Source of the DNA: a virus
Virus record (IMG/VR): IMGVR_UViG_3300032308_002010
Coordinates: 1 to 64,000 of that record
Direction: 5' to 3' (one strand)
DNA length: 64,000 bases
In this document: positions 6,726 to 14,336 of the stretch, piece after piece
Layout of the letters: the number at the start of each line of letters is the position of its first letter
Numbering within the stretch: position 1 is the first letter of the stretch
Program-made: the position numbers and the translations under genes
Notes under the pieces: model-generated
Told to the model about the DNA's origin: nothing
What the model saw: the letters and a program-made list of their open reading frames with translations, nothing else
Databases searched by the model: none

Positions 6726-9359
6726 TTATCCAATTTCCCGGGCGAGGTCAGCGGCAGGTAATAAATATTGATCACACCAACTACTGTCAACAAGAATGCC
6801 CGGTAGATTGCGTACAGCCTCTTCTCCGCCGAGAACTCCGCGTTGCGCCAATAGTTTAACAAGCCACGACCAATTTGGGGCTATGGCTTTTCTATCATAA
6901 AAATAGCGATCAATCGCCCGCTGGTTCAACCACCAGTGCGTTTTTTTACGCACTATGTAATTTCCGGGCTGGCCGATATTTCGGGCCCGGGGTAAGACTG
7001 CCAAATCTCCGTGTTGAACGGCCGCTGTTAACTCCGTAAAAAACGCGATATCTGCCGCGTTTTGCGTAATTAAATGGTTGTTTGCGTATTCGAATTGGAA
7101 CGCGGCGCCGTATGTTTCTGTCAGCCATGCGTGCATATCTGCCAGCACGGCTAGGGTAGTTATCGGGTTGGTGAGGCTGACGCGCATACGCTGGCGGAGC
7201 GTGCGCTGAATATACGCCGGCAGTACGTATGCGAGCGGCGTAAAGTCTGTTGCGGGGTTTGCCATCCCGCTGATTATTTGCCAGCCGTATGTCGGCGCTA
7301 CACTGGCGGTCTGCGAAGACAAGTGCGCAAGTATAGGCCGATTATGACATCGCGGTACTATCGGGCTTAGACTTGTGGCGTCGAACACGCTGGCAATTGT
7401 TGTCGGCCATTCTAATGCAGTTGTGCGCTCATACACGGCGGCACAAGCGTTTGCGCGGCGCAAGATATCAATACGCTGATGCGAGCAACCAAGAACCGCG
7501 GCGATTTGAACTGCGATTAAAAAACTGTCGCCTGTAAGCCCGGTCGCCGCGGAGTCGCGCCGCAAAATTGGGTCAATCAGGTCGGCCGTAATTGCCGCGA
7601 CAACAGTCCAGATAAATGCGTTCTCTGGGCTCGGCGTTAGAAACTGCCGTATTGCGGGCGGCGCAACAGCTACAGGTTCCGGGAAAACGACGTGTTTATT
7701 TTTTTCGCTGGGTTGCGTCGGCGCTGACGGCGTACCGTCTACGGCCAATTCGTAGTTCGCGAAACGAAACGTATTTGCACGATTGTCCCACCCAAGGCGG
7801 TTAGACACGCATACAAGTTCTGGCCGGCTTAGGGATATTGCTATCAAATGACTGCGGCTGTTCCACCTACTGTCGTATAGCATTACTTTTTTGTGCCCAG
7901 CAACAACGCCGGCTGCATACGTTAACAACCCGGCGCGTTCTATTTTGGCGGCATTATCCGCAAATGGTATTTCTTCGCCGTTAAGGTGGATGATGCCGGT
8001 GTATGTTTTTTCGCCGTCATCAGACTGCGTGACTTTGCTGATAACAATACTTGCGTCACAGATATGATGATTTGTGACGCTCCACCAGCCATCCGACTTG
8101 GGGATGACTGTACGCTGCCACGGCTTTGATACGTCTGGCGTAATGTTTTTCGACGTCTTGACGTGCGTCAGCACCCTGTCAGAGAACCCCGGTGAAAAAT
8201 TAGTGCTAATCTTGTTTAAGAATGGCACTAGCTTTTCGGCCGCAATGGTGAGTCGCGTCGCAAAAGAGTGCGCCGCTATCTCATTCATCTGGCCGAGTGT
8301 GCTCGTTAAACGTGTTTGCCACGTCTCGGCATTTTTGCGCAACGACACAAGGCGGCTCATTGCGTTTGTGGCCAGTCGTTTTTGAACGCGTTGGTTTTGC
8401 GTTGCTATCGTCACGTAGCCCCGCGCATTCGCCGCGCGACTGATCAACTCTGGCGATGCCGCGTGACTTTGAAAAATACGCGGCACTGGCGTAAACGCGC
8501 ACCAACTTCCGCCCCAGCTGTTTGCTTCAACGCCGGTATAACTCGACATAAGCGGCAAAAGTGACAATCCGCGGCGCAGCATTTCGCACTGCATGCTTAA
8601 CGCCCACATCGGATCGTCGACAATAAATTGCGTGCTTTTTAACAGTTCGCCTGCGGGAGAGAGCGCCGTACGCAATAAAAAGTATCCGGCTTCTGGCCTG
8701 TTTCTTTTGTACTGACTGACGGCGATAAAGTTTTGTTTTGCCGTAAACTGTTCATCGTACTGCACTATTAAAAACCCGGTTAACCTGCCGGGAAGATCAT
8801 AGTGCGGGAACACGAGGCTGGCGCCGTTTTCGCGGATGGGACTTATTAATGGGCGGCGTACAAATCTTTGAAGTGTGTCTAGTTGTTCTTTGTACGCCAC
8901 GCCCACTAAACCGGCGGCATTTATTTCAGGGTATACGCCAAGTTCGCGTAGGCGGCAGGCGATGACGTCATCATGGTGCCCCCAAATCTGCGCCTCAGCG
9001 TCAAACCAGAACTGCTCAAATTTTTCAAAGCGCTCGCCGGTCCGGGCGTATTCATTGACAGCGTTATCTTTTTCAGCTGCATTTATGGCGTTTAATTCGA
9101 TAAAACGGGCAATCACCACGTCGGGGCTTGTATTCCATAATGCCGCGCCAAACGTTATGATATCTCCATGGGCTAAGCACGCATTACAGTGCAGCCAGAT
9201 ACCGTTAGTACTTGCGTCGTCGAACAGGTGTAGCGTATTTTTTTGACACAGCGGACAACTGACGACGGCCGGAAAAACCAACTGGTCCGGTGCAATGCCC
9301 AACGCCGACAGGGCAATCGCGTGGTGTTGGCGGCTAATTAAACAGGTAGGAAATCCCAT
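6726..9359 (-). CDS. zinc-ribbon primase/helicase-like protein (DUF927-like), 877 aa
   Basis: The N-terminus has a primase-type zinc ribbon: CPLC at residues 35-38 and CNAC at 58-61, followed by HGDIITF, as in DnaG/CHC2 domains. Residues roughly 430-620 (YTGIIHLNGEEIPF, LVCVSNRLGWDNRANTFRF) resemble DUF927 regions of mobile-element helicases. The place where a P-loop would be expected reads TGLTGDSFLIA, without the GK[T/S] signature, so ATPase activity is doubtful. The likely role is phage DNA replication. ATG 9359 shares a CATG with the plus-strand 391-aa gene. It is the only replication-like gene in the window. Confidence 0.6.
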   Translation of the reverse strand: MGFPTCLISRQHHAIALSALGIAPDQLVFPAVVSCPLCQKNTLHLFDDASTNGIWLHCNACLAHGDIITFGAALWNTSPDVVIARFIELNAINAAEKDNAVNEYARTGERFEKFEQFWFDAEAQIWGHHDDVIACRLRELGVYPEINAAGLVGVAYKEQLDTLQRFVRRPLISPIRENGASLVFPHYDLPGRLTGFLIVQYDEQFTAKQNFIAVSQYKRNRPEAGYFLLRTALSPAGELLKSTQFIVDDPMWALSMQCEMLRRGLSLLPLMSSYTGVEANSWGGSWCAFTPVPRIFQSHAASPELISRAANARGYVTIATQNQRVQKRLATNAMSRLVSLRKNAETWQTRLTSTLGQMNEIAAHSFATRLTIAAEKLVPFLNKISTNFSPGFSDRVLTHVKTSKNITPDVSKPWQRTVIPKSDGWWSVTNHHICDASIVISKVTQSDDGEKTYTGIIHLNGEEIPFADNAAKIERAGLLTYAAGVVAGHKKVMLYDSRWNSRSHLIAISLSRPELVCVSNRLGWDNRANTFRFANYELAVDGTPSAPTQPSEKNKHVVFPEPVAVAPPAIRQFLTPSPENAFIWTVVAAITADLIDPILRRDSAATGLTGDSFLIAVQIAAVLGCSHQRIDILRRANACAAVYERTTALEWPTTIASVFDATSLSPIVPRCHNRPILAHLSSQTASVAPTYGWQIISGMANPATDFTPLAYVLPAYIQRTLRQRMRVSLTNPITTLAVLADMHAWLTETYGAAFQFEYANNHLITQNAADIAFFTELTAAVQHGDLAVLPRARNIGQPGNYIVRKKTHWWLNQRAIDRYFYDRKAIAPNWSWLVKLLAQRGVLGGEEAVRNLPGILVDSSWCDQYLLPAADLAREIG

Positions 9360-10533
9360 GACAAATATCCCGCTCGATCAGGCGCATGACGTCAGTGGCC
9401 GCGAAACACACAGGCTTACGACCCTGTATCCGCAGCCGGACTTTGTAAAAAATGCCGCGCACGAAAAACTGAGTGGTGCCGCGGATTTACCGCGCCATCT
9501 ATACGCCGATCAGCGCCATAAACTTTATCCGTGCCATACCGCCCCTGCAACATGGATGTCCGCGCTTTTCTTTGCGGACAAACAGGCGCAGTTTGACGCC
9601 AAAGAGGCCGCGGCCATTCAATCTAGAATACACCAAGCCGCCGAATATTTCGGTATCGGCGGGGCTGTGGCGGAACTAGAAGAGAAGATCGCGGCCAGCG
9701 CGACGCAAGACATTAACAGCCTACCGGACTCTGAATTTGCTATTGTCTGGGTCAGCGACGTGGGTGGTAAAGAGCGGCACTGGCCGCTGCGCAACGCCGA
9801 GGAGGTCAAGTTTGCCGCCGCGCACTTTAAAACGTTCCGCGACAACTTCGTCTTCGAAGATCGCCACGTAATTGCCACAAAGATCCTCGAAAAGGCCGCG
9901 CAGTACAGCGCAGACGTTTCGGGGGCAGAGGGCTCGCTAGAGTTGGCGGCGGGGCTTGGCGCCTGCGCGGCCAAGGTGGCGAGCGACATGATCAAAGATC
10001 GCGTACGGCTTACCAGTCGGCAGCACACGCAGCTGGCGAGTGAGTTGTCAAAGTTAGCAGAAGCTGTTGACCAGAACCCCGAGAAGGCTCGTACGGTCGA
10101 CATGCGGCTAAAGTTGGCGAGCGCGGTCGATAATTTCGATAGGAGCACGCAGCTCTATCGACTCTACGACGCCGGCGGATTACCGCGGCCTGAAGAAGTT
10201 TTGTTCGCCATTACCGAAAAGGTGGCGCGGGACTTCATGACGCAGAACGTCGAAACCACTACGGGCAACGTATACGCGCTCGATGACCTTGAGAAGCTAG
10301 CCGTTGACGATGTACGCGAGTGGCTTGGCGATGACTTCGCCGACGCGGTAAGCGCCGGCGGCGTATACATGGACCGCGAAAAGCTGGCCGCGATTGTTCC
10401 CACGCTCGACCGCGGTATGGCGGCTATGCTGGACCGGCTCATGTCCGACAAGAGCGCTGGAGCTGTCGTGAAGTCAGCGGCGGCTGACAGTCTTCTTTCG
10501 CTTGAGCGCCTTCGCGAGCTTGCGCGGGGCTGA
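9358..10533 (+). CDS. hypothetical protein, 391 aa, plus strand
   Basis: ATG 9358 has TAGGA about eight bases upstream, inside the divergent gene. The N-terminal part contains LPRHLYADQRHKLYPCHTAP and TWMSALFFADK, a pattern I associate with conserved phage virion-region proteins. The rest is alanine- and lysine-rich and helical, including KLAEAV, RLKLASAV and KSAAADSLLSLERL. The KAA-rich style resembles the virion proteins near 62-64 kb, so it may be a virion protein; this is inference. Its last 60 bases overlap the convergent 161-aa gene. Confidence 0.7.
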   Translation: MTNIPLDQAHDVSGRETHRLTTLYPQPDFVKNAAHEKLSGAADLPRHLYADQRHKLYPCHTAPATWMSALFFADKQAQFDAKEAAAIQSRIHQAAEYFGIGGAVAELEEKIAASATQDINSLPDSEFAIVWVSDVGGKERHWPLRNAEEVKFAAAHFKTFRDNFVFEDRHVIATKILEKAAQYSADVSGAEGSLELAAGLGACAAKVASDMIKDRVRLTSRQHTQLASELSKLAEAVDQNPEKARTVDMRLKLASAVDNFDRSTQLYRLYDAGGLPRPEEVLFAITEKVARDFMTQNVETTTGNVYALDDLEKLAVDDVREWLGDDFADAVSAGGVYMDREKLAAIVPTLDRGMAAMLDRLMSDKSAGAVVKSAAADSLLSLERLRELARG

Positions 10534-10959
10534 GGCTTTTTTCTTCTTACGTGGAGCCGGACCGAACAACGACTTAATATGTCGTAGTACGTCCGCTTCG
10601 CGCACGCGTTTGTAGTTTACATCGTCCCACGCTTGGTCAGCGTGCTCGACGCCGCGGCGCGCTGCCTCAACGTCGTGGATGAGGCTGTACTGCGGGTTGT
10701 ACCATTTGAACGCCCGCCCCTTGCCTTTGTTCCATTTAAAGTCTGCTACCGATATTTCATAGACAGTGTGCGTCACTTTATCAATGATTATTTGCGCGTG
10801 GCATTTAAACTCTTTGTTTGGCAGCCGGATTGTGGCCTCAATTATATGCGCGTTGCTGCCGTAACAAGCCCAGCAGTACTCGGCGCTATCGGTTATCAGA
10901 AAGCGACAGGCGTTAAAAAAGCGATTAACGCGCAACGTGCCGCAGTGATCGAATGTCAT
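10474..10959 (-). CDS. hypothetical protein with lysine-rich tail, 161 aa
   Basis: Begins at ATG 10959, overlapping the preceding stop (ATGA). It contains a cysteine pair (CWAC) near residue 30, a beta-rich core (CHAQIIIDKVTHTVYEISVAD) and a highly basic C-terminus (RKKKKASAPRKLAKALKRKK) suited to binding nucleic acid. The last 60 bases overlap the plus-strand 391-aa gene tail to tail, so part of the basic tail is antisense to that gene. No family is recognised. Confidence 0.6.
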   Translation of the reverse strand: MTFDHCGTLRVNRFFNACRFLITDSAEYCWACYGSNAHIIEATIRLPNKEFKCHAQIIIDKVTHTVYEISVADFKWNKGKGRAFKWYNPQYSLIHDVEAARRGVEHADQAWDDVNYKRVREADVLRHIKSLFGPAPRKKKKASAPRKLAKALKRKKTVSRR

Positions 10960-11198
10960 TTTGATATCAAGTCCTTCAGTTTGCGGAATAGTTGCCGCAC
11001 GGCCGGCATGAGCTGCCGTTTTCTTGGTGGCTCCGCGCCGGGCTCAACGTTCTGAGAAGATAAGCCGCCAGACTGATCGTCTAACTCGCTTCGGCAGTAG
11101 TCGAGGTAGAGTTGCCAGTTTTCATAGGCGTCTCGATCTTCTGCGGATTCATATGGGATGTAGGGTGGTTCGTCTGGGACTCTGTCGTTCCAGCCCAT
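10956..11198 (-). CDS. hypothetical protein overlapping csrA, 80 aa
   Basis: ATG 11198 has AAGGA about 10 bases upstream. The N-terminal half is acidic and tyrosine-rich (DEPPYIPYESAEDRDAYENW); the C-terminal half is basic (RKRQLMPAVRQLFRKLKDLISK). Its first 118 bases overlap the 3' end of the CsrA-like gene in another frame. Because of this overlap one of the two reading frames may be partly fortuitous, but the coupling ATGA at its end favours a real gene. Confidence 0.5.
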   Translation of the reverse strand: MGWNDRVPDEPPYIPYESAEDRDAYENWQLYLDYCRSELDDQSGGLSSQNVEPGAEPPRKRQLMPAVRQLFRKLKDLISK

Positions 11199-11371
11199 TT
11201 CTGTTTGTCCTTCTTTTTACTTCCGTCGATCAACTCGCCGCGAACAATGGTTGTTGTTTGCGGCGCAGTCAGACCGATCTTGACGCGATCGCCTGTGATT
11301 CCCAAAACCTTCACAATAATTCCGTCGCCAATTACAACTTCCTGTTCCGTCTTCCTTGAGAGTACAAGCAT
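11081..11371 (-). CDS. csrA: CsrA/RsmA-like RNA-binding translational regulator, 96 aa
   Basis: The first 50 residues follow CsrA closely: MLVLSRKTEQEVVIGDGIIV, then VLGITGDRVKIGLTAP and VRGEL. CsrA dimers bind GGA motifs in mRNA leaders and block or change translation; Arg near the end of the core (here in IVRGE) contacts RNA. Beyond the core the protein has a non-conserved polar tail of about 40 residues (TESQTNHPTSHMNP, NSTSTTAEAS) that overlaps the next gene. GGTGA lies upstream of ATG 11371. A phage copy may retune host or phage mRNAs that carry GGA-type leaders. Confidence 0.88.
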   Translation of the reverse strand: MLVLSRKTEQEVVIGDGIIVKVLGITGDRVKIGLTAPQTTTIVRGELIDGSKKKDKQKWAGTTESQTNHPTSHMNPQKIETPMKTGNSTSTTAEAS

Positions 11372-11381
11372 TGTGTCACCA

Positions 11382-12053
11382 TCATGATGTAGTTGAACCT
11401 TGTAACATTTTTACGACATACTCCGTGTTGCCGTTTTTCAGGTCCAGCGCGGCCATTTGTTTGATAAGTAAATCCGTCTTCAATCGAACCGACTGGTTGA
11501 TGTCTTCTGTCTTTCCGGCTTCTAGATCGTAGACCGCGTTAAACATCGTCGGGTCATCTGAGAAGTCTGTAATGCTGGGGCTGACACGTGCCGCGCGCAA
11601 AGCAATACGCAGAATATCCGGTGCGTTGATAATTCCCTCGCTGTCCAGCACGGCGCCGATATAGCCGCGCACTTCGTCAGTGAACGGTTCTTTGTCGTCG
11701 TCTTCTGGCGGGCTGATCAGTAGCGCCTCTGTGATACCCCACGCGACCTCTTCGGCGTCTGCGGGGTCCCACATGTCCGGGCGGTATGTGTCGCCGCACA
11801 TCACGTTGCAGAACATCACAAAGTCCGGCAGGCTTTTAAAAAATTTGTCGGTCGTTAGGATCTGGATTGCGACTAGCAGCTTGTCGAGGGCCAGCTGGGG
11901 AAGCTCGACATCAAACTCTTCTTCGATTTCGAGGGTGATGGTCGCGGGGTCCCAGTCTAGGGCTTCGATGCCGAATTTATCCAGAAACAGGGTTAGTAGG
12001 ACGCTCGCAAACGTCTCCCGGCTTTTCCACGCTTCCTGCGCTATTGTCGACAT
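11382..12053 (-). CDS. conserved phage-type hypothetical protein, 223 aa
   Basis: ATG 12053 has AGGAG about nine bases upstream. The protein is acidic and helical, with DPATITLEIEEEFDVELP and FFKSLPDFVMFCNVMCGD in the first half. I recall similar proteins in phage virion or tail regions but cannot name a function. It overlaps the upstream gene by 77 bases, an unusually long overlap, and ends 11 bases before csrA. Confidence 0.6.
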   Translation of the reverse strand: MSTIAQEAWKSRETFASVLLTLFLDKFGIEALDWDPATITLEIEEEFDVELPQLALDKLLVAIQILTTDKFFKSLPDFVMFCNVMCGDTYRPDMWDPADAEEVAWGITEALLISPPEDDDKEPFTDEVRGYIGAVLDSEGIINAPDILRIALRAARVSPSITDFSDDPTMFNAVYDLEAGKTEDINQSVRLKTDLLIKQMAALDLKNGNTEYVVKMLQGSTTS

Positions 12054-12534
12054 TGAGACCGCTCCTGCTCTTGATGATCTGCACGCCCCGGCGGTACAGC
12101 TCGTCTAGATTATACGCAATCGTCTCCAGCGGCGGTCGAGGGATTTGAGCGACGTGGTCGCCAGATTCCAGCGAAACCCAGCCCGGCGCGCCTGTCCACG
12201 TGGCATAGCGGCCGTCTGCAAAAGCCAGCGTGTGCCCGCAGCCACTTGTGAGCGCATCGGCGTCGAGGCCCGCGTCGTACTGGGATCGCCGCATCATTTC
12301 GCCAACCAGCAGCCGCTGCTCGCTGGATAAGAATTGGAGGTTTTCCAGCATGTCGGCCAGCAGCAGGTAGAACACGGCCTCTTTGTCGACATAGTCGCTG
12401 CCGGCGGCAAATCCGCGCTGCAATACCGCGGTAAATATGCCGCGAACTTGTAGCTTGCTAAGTTTTACGACCCGCATTACCATATCAAGCGTCAGGTCTA
12501 TTTCTTCTACGGAGGTATTTATGTCCGTTTCCAT
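11977..12534 (-). CDS. hypothetical protein, 185 aa
   Basis: ATG 12534 has AAAGG about eight bases upstream; this start overlaps the divergent plus-strand 92-aa gene by 14 bases. The N-terminal half is helical and acidic (SVEEIDLTLDMVMRVVKLSK, LLLADMLENLQFL). A glycine- and tryptophan-containing middle (FADGRYATWTGAPGWVSLES) suggests a small beta insert. No family is recognised. It overlaps the next gene by 77 bases. Confidence 0.6.
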   Translation of the reverse strand: METDINTSVEEIDLTLDMVMRVVKLSKLQVRGIFTAVLQRGFAAGSDYVDKEAVFYLLLADMLENLQFLSSEQRLLVGEMMRRSQYDAGLDADALTSGCGHTLAFADGRYATWTGAPGWVSLESGDHVAQIPRPPLETIAYNLDELYRRGVQIIKSRSGLNVDNSAGSVEKPGDVCERPTNPVSG

Positions 12535-12799
12535 TATTGACAACCTTTCTAATATCACGCAGGGCCGAGCTGAGATTATCGTCAGCGGCGATGGTATCGA
12601 GGAACTGCTTGCCGCCGCAACTGCAAACATGGTTTTGCAGAAAGCGGCCGAGGCTGGCCTGAATCGCCCGGGCGTATCCAACGCCAGCGGCCCCTACCCG
12701 GTAGACGCCGAAGGAAAGACCGACGATGAGCTAATGATGGGCAAGCGTGGCCCGGTCGCCGGCTACCGCCGAGATTTTGTTATCTTGGCGTCGCTCTGA
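12521..12799 (+). CDS. hypothetical protein, 92 aa, plus strand
   Basis: ATG 12521 has an excellent GGAGGT six bases upstream, which makes translation likely. The product is small: SIIDNLSNITQGRAEIIVSG, then an alanine-rich helix (ELLAAATANMVLQKAAEAGL) and a polar C-terminus. Its start lies inside the start region of the divergent 185-aa gene. Its TGA directly abuts the stop of the convergent gene, giving the palindrome TGATCA at 12797-12802. Confidence 0.65.
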   Translation: MSVSIIDNLSNITQGRAEIIVSGDGIEELLAAATANMVLQKAAEAGLNRPGVSNASGPYPVDAEGKTDDELMMGKRGPVAGYRRDFVILASL

Positions 12800-13126
12800 T
12801 CAGGCGTCGTCTGGTCGGCTGACAATCAGCATATTCGTGGGCTTTCCGTACTCAAATGAGATAACGGCAAAGCACACTGGCGTCCTGCAGTCGATATCGA
12901 GCTTCTTCGTCGCGGCGTATCCGACGCGGAAGCTCGTTGTCTTTGCAGCTTTGATCGCGGCCGCCTTTGTCTTGAATAAGCCGACCGGCACGTCGTCCAT
13001 CGTGTGGCGCCACACGACAAGGTGGCCGGTAAGCCCGGGCACAACTTCGGTGCCCTTTGGTTTGCGCAGTAATTTGTTTACACCCGAGGCGCGCGGAGCG
13101 CGCCTCTTCTTTTGCGTTTTAGTCAT
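12800..13126 (-). CDS. hypothetical basic protein, 108 aa
   Basis: ATG 13126 has AGAGGT at good distance. The N-terminus is very basic (MTKTQKKRRAPRASGVNKLL). The rest looks like a small alpha/beta domain (GHLVVWRHTMDDVPVGLF, then KTKAAAIKAAKTTSFRVGYA), with repeated lysine-alanine motifs. It may bind nucleic acid, by charge only. It converges on the 92-aa gene, the stops touching. Confidence 0.6.
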   Translation of the reverse strand: MTKTQKKRRAPRASGVNKLLRKPKGTEVVPGLTGHLVVWRHTMDDVPVGLFKTKAAAIKAAKTTSFRVGYAATKKLDIDCRTPVCFAVISFEYGKPTNMLIVSRPDDA

Positions 13127-13152
13127 ATTTGTACCTCTGCACTGACGCTCGT

Positions 13153-13722
13153 TTAGGGGAGCGGATTGTTTTCGGTTGGTTCTGCTGATGTGTCGTCGGC
13201 GTCCGTGTCGACCACAATTTTTGTCCGGCCGTTGCTGAAATATCGCGAACCGTAACTGGTAAAAATTTCATCGCCGGTGGCTATGTCTTTTTGCGCGATA
13301 AGATCCGCTACGTTTGCCGGCCAGTTAAAACTCCAGTTGGCGTTTGGAGCGTCTTGGTGGTTGTAGAGCATTCCGTATCCAAGCACCATGTACATGTGGT
13401 TCCCGTGCCGTTTGCACTCTTCGCAGGGGCACGAACTGTTTGTGTACAGGTAATTAAATAGCTGCGGGTCTTTGTGGTACTTTGTGCGAAACGCCAACTG
13501 AATCATTGGACACCGCTCGATCAGCTCGCCCTTTTTGATATCATTTGTCGCAAAAACACCGCGACCGTGTATGCCGGAATAACCAAGCTCGATTTTTGTC
13601 GGGCGAAACAACGGCACCCGCTCGGGTTCCGCTTTTTCTGCCGCGACTGTTTTTTCGACAGCTTCGGTTTCGGGCGCGTCTTGGATTTTTTCGTCATGTC
13701 CTTCTGTTTTGTCTTCCGACAC
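13153..13722 (-). CDS. SET-domain protein (putative lysine methyltransferase), 189 aa
   Basis: Begins with GTG 13722, with GAGGTAATAAC before it; there is no nearby ATG. After an acidic N-terminus the SET domain runs from about residue 45 to 168. It has GIHGRGVFATNDIKKGE, then YGMLYNHQDAPNANW (the NHxxxPN motif that forms the knot and binds S-adenosylmethionine) and GDEIFTSYGSRYF at the end. A CPCEECKRH insert may bind zinc. SET proteins methylate lysines of target proteins; related small SET proteins are known in some phages and bacteria. The target is unknown. Confidence 0.85.
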   Translation of the reverse strand: MSEDKTEGHDEKIQDAPETEAVEKTVAAEKAEPERVPLFRPTKIELGYSGIHGRGVFATNDIKKGELIERCPMIQLAFRTKYHKDPQLFNYLYTNSSCPCEECKRHGNHMYMVLGYGMLYNHQDAPNANWSFNWPANVADLIAQKDIATGDEIFTSYGSRYFSNGRTKIVVDTDADDTSAEPTENNPLP

Positions 13723-13742
13723 GTTATTACCTCGTGTGTGAG

Positions 13743-14216
13743 TTATTCTTCGTGGCCAAATTTGTCGACGTGTGCAAGTCTAGCGCAATAAAATTCTGCG
13801 ACCATACCGGCTACCTTTTCGAACCTCTTCACTATGTCCGGTAGAATTTGCTCGTTAAAGACCCGCAGAATTACACGCCTGAATTTTGCGATCGCTTCGG
13901 GGGTGTAGCCGGCGGCGCGCGCATTTTCAGCAGCGGTCCGCACTTCTTGGCTGCTGTCGAGTTGAATCTGGATGAAGGCTGGGTTAACAAACTCAATAAT
14001 GTGGCCGTACGTCTGACGAACTTCGTACGGGTACGGAACGTCAAACACAGGGGGTCCGGGCCATTGCTCTCCATTCACTTTATCCTTTGACATGTATCGC
14101 AGCTTCCCCAACGTCCAACCGAATGCGGCTGCGTCATCATTCGGTTCAGCCAGCACAAAGGCTGGTTTCGGCGCTGGTGGTTGCTTGTCGAGTTTTGCTT
14201 TGCTTTTACGCGCCAT
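13743..14216 (-). CDS. hypothetical protein, 157 aa
   Basis: Starts at ATG 14216 without a clear ribosome-binding site. The N-terminus is basic (MARKSKAKLDKQPPAPKPAF). The middle contains GKLRYMSKDKVNGEQWPGPP and PYEVRQTYGHIIEF. The C-terminus is helical and charged (FNEQILPDIVKRFEKVAGMV). No known domain. The region upstream holds the long hairpin at 14252-14326, which could affect its expression. Confidence 0.6.
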   Translation of the reverse strand: MARKSKAKLDKQPPAPKPAFVLAEPNDDAAAFGWTLGKLRYMSKDKVNGEQWPGPPVFDVPYPYEVRQTYGHIIEFVNPAFIQIQLDSSQEVRTAAENARAAGYTPEAIAKFRRVILRVFNEQILPDIVKRFEKVAGMVAEFYCARLAHVDKFGHEE

Positions 14217-14251
14217 GATTCACAATAGCTAAGGAAAATTGGGACAGTTTT

Positions 14252-14326
14252 GTTCTGACTGCGTAGCCGGGAATCACATCAGCCGTCATAAGACGATTAG
14301 ATGTGTCCCGACTACACAGTCAGAAC
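14252..14326 (-). other. long intergenic RNA hairpin (imperfect inverted repeat)
   Basis: Arms 14300-14326 and 14252-14280 pair over 27 bp with one 2-base bulge. On the minus strand both non-Watson-Crick positions are G-U wobbles (T opposite G), whereas on the plus strand they would be C-A mismatches. The apex contains a small hairpin, CGTC-TTAT-GACG. It begins 11 bases after the stop of the 124-aa gene and ends 36 bases before the start of the 157-aa gene. No U-run follows, so it is not a classical terminator. An RNase III site, mRNA stabiliser or small RNA are possible. Confidence 0.75.
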
Positions 14327-14336
14327 ACGCCGAAGA

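Noticed and set aside
14252-14326. The long hairpin as a rho-independent terminator
   Set aside because: On the minus strand it is followed by AAAACTGTCC and on the plus strand by ACGCCG; neither is a U-tract.
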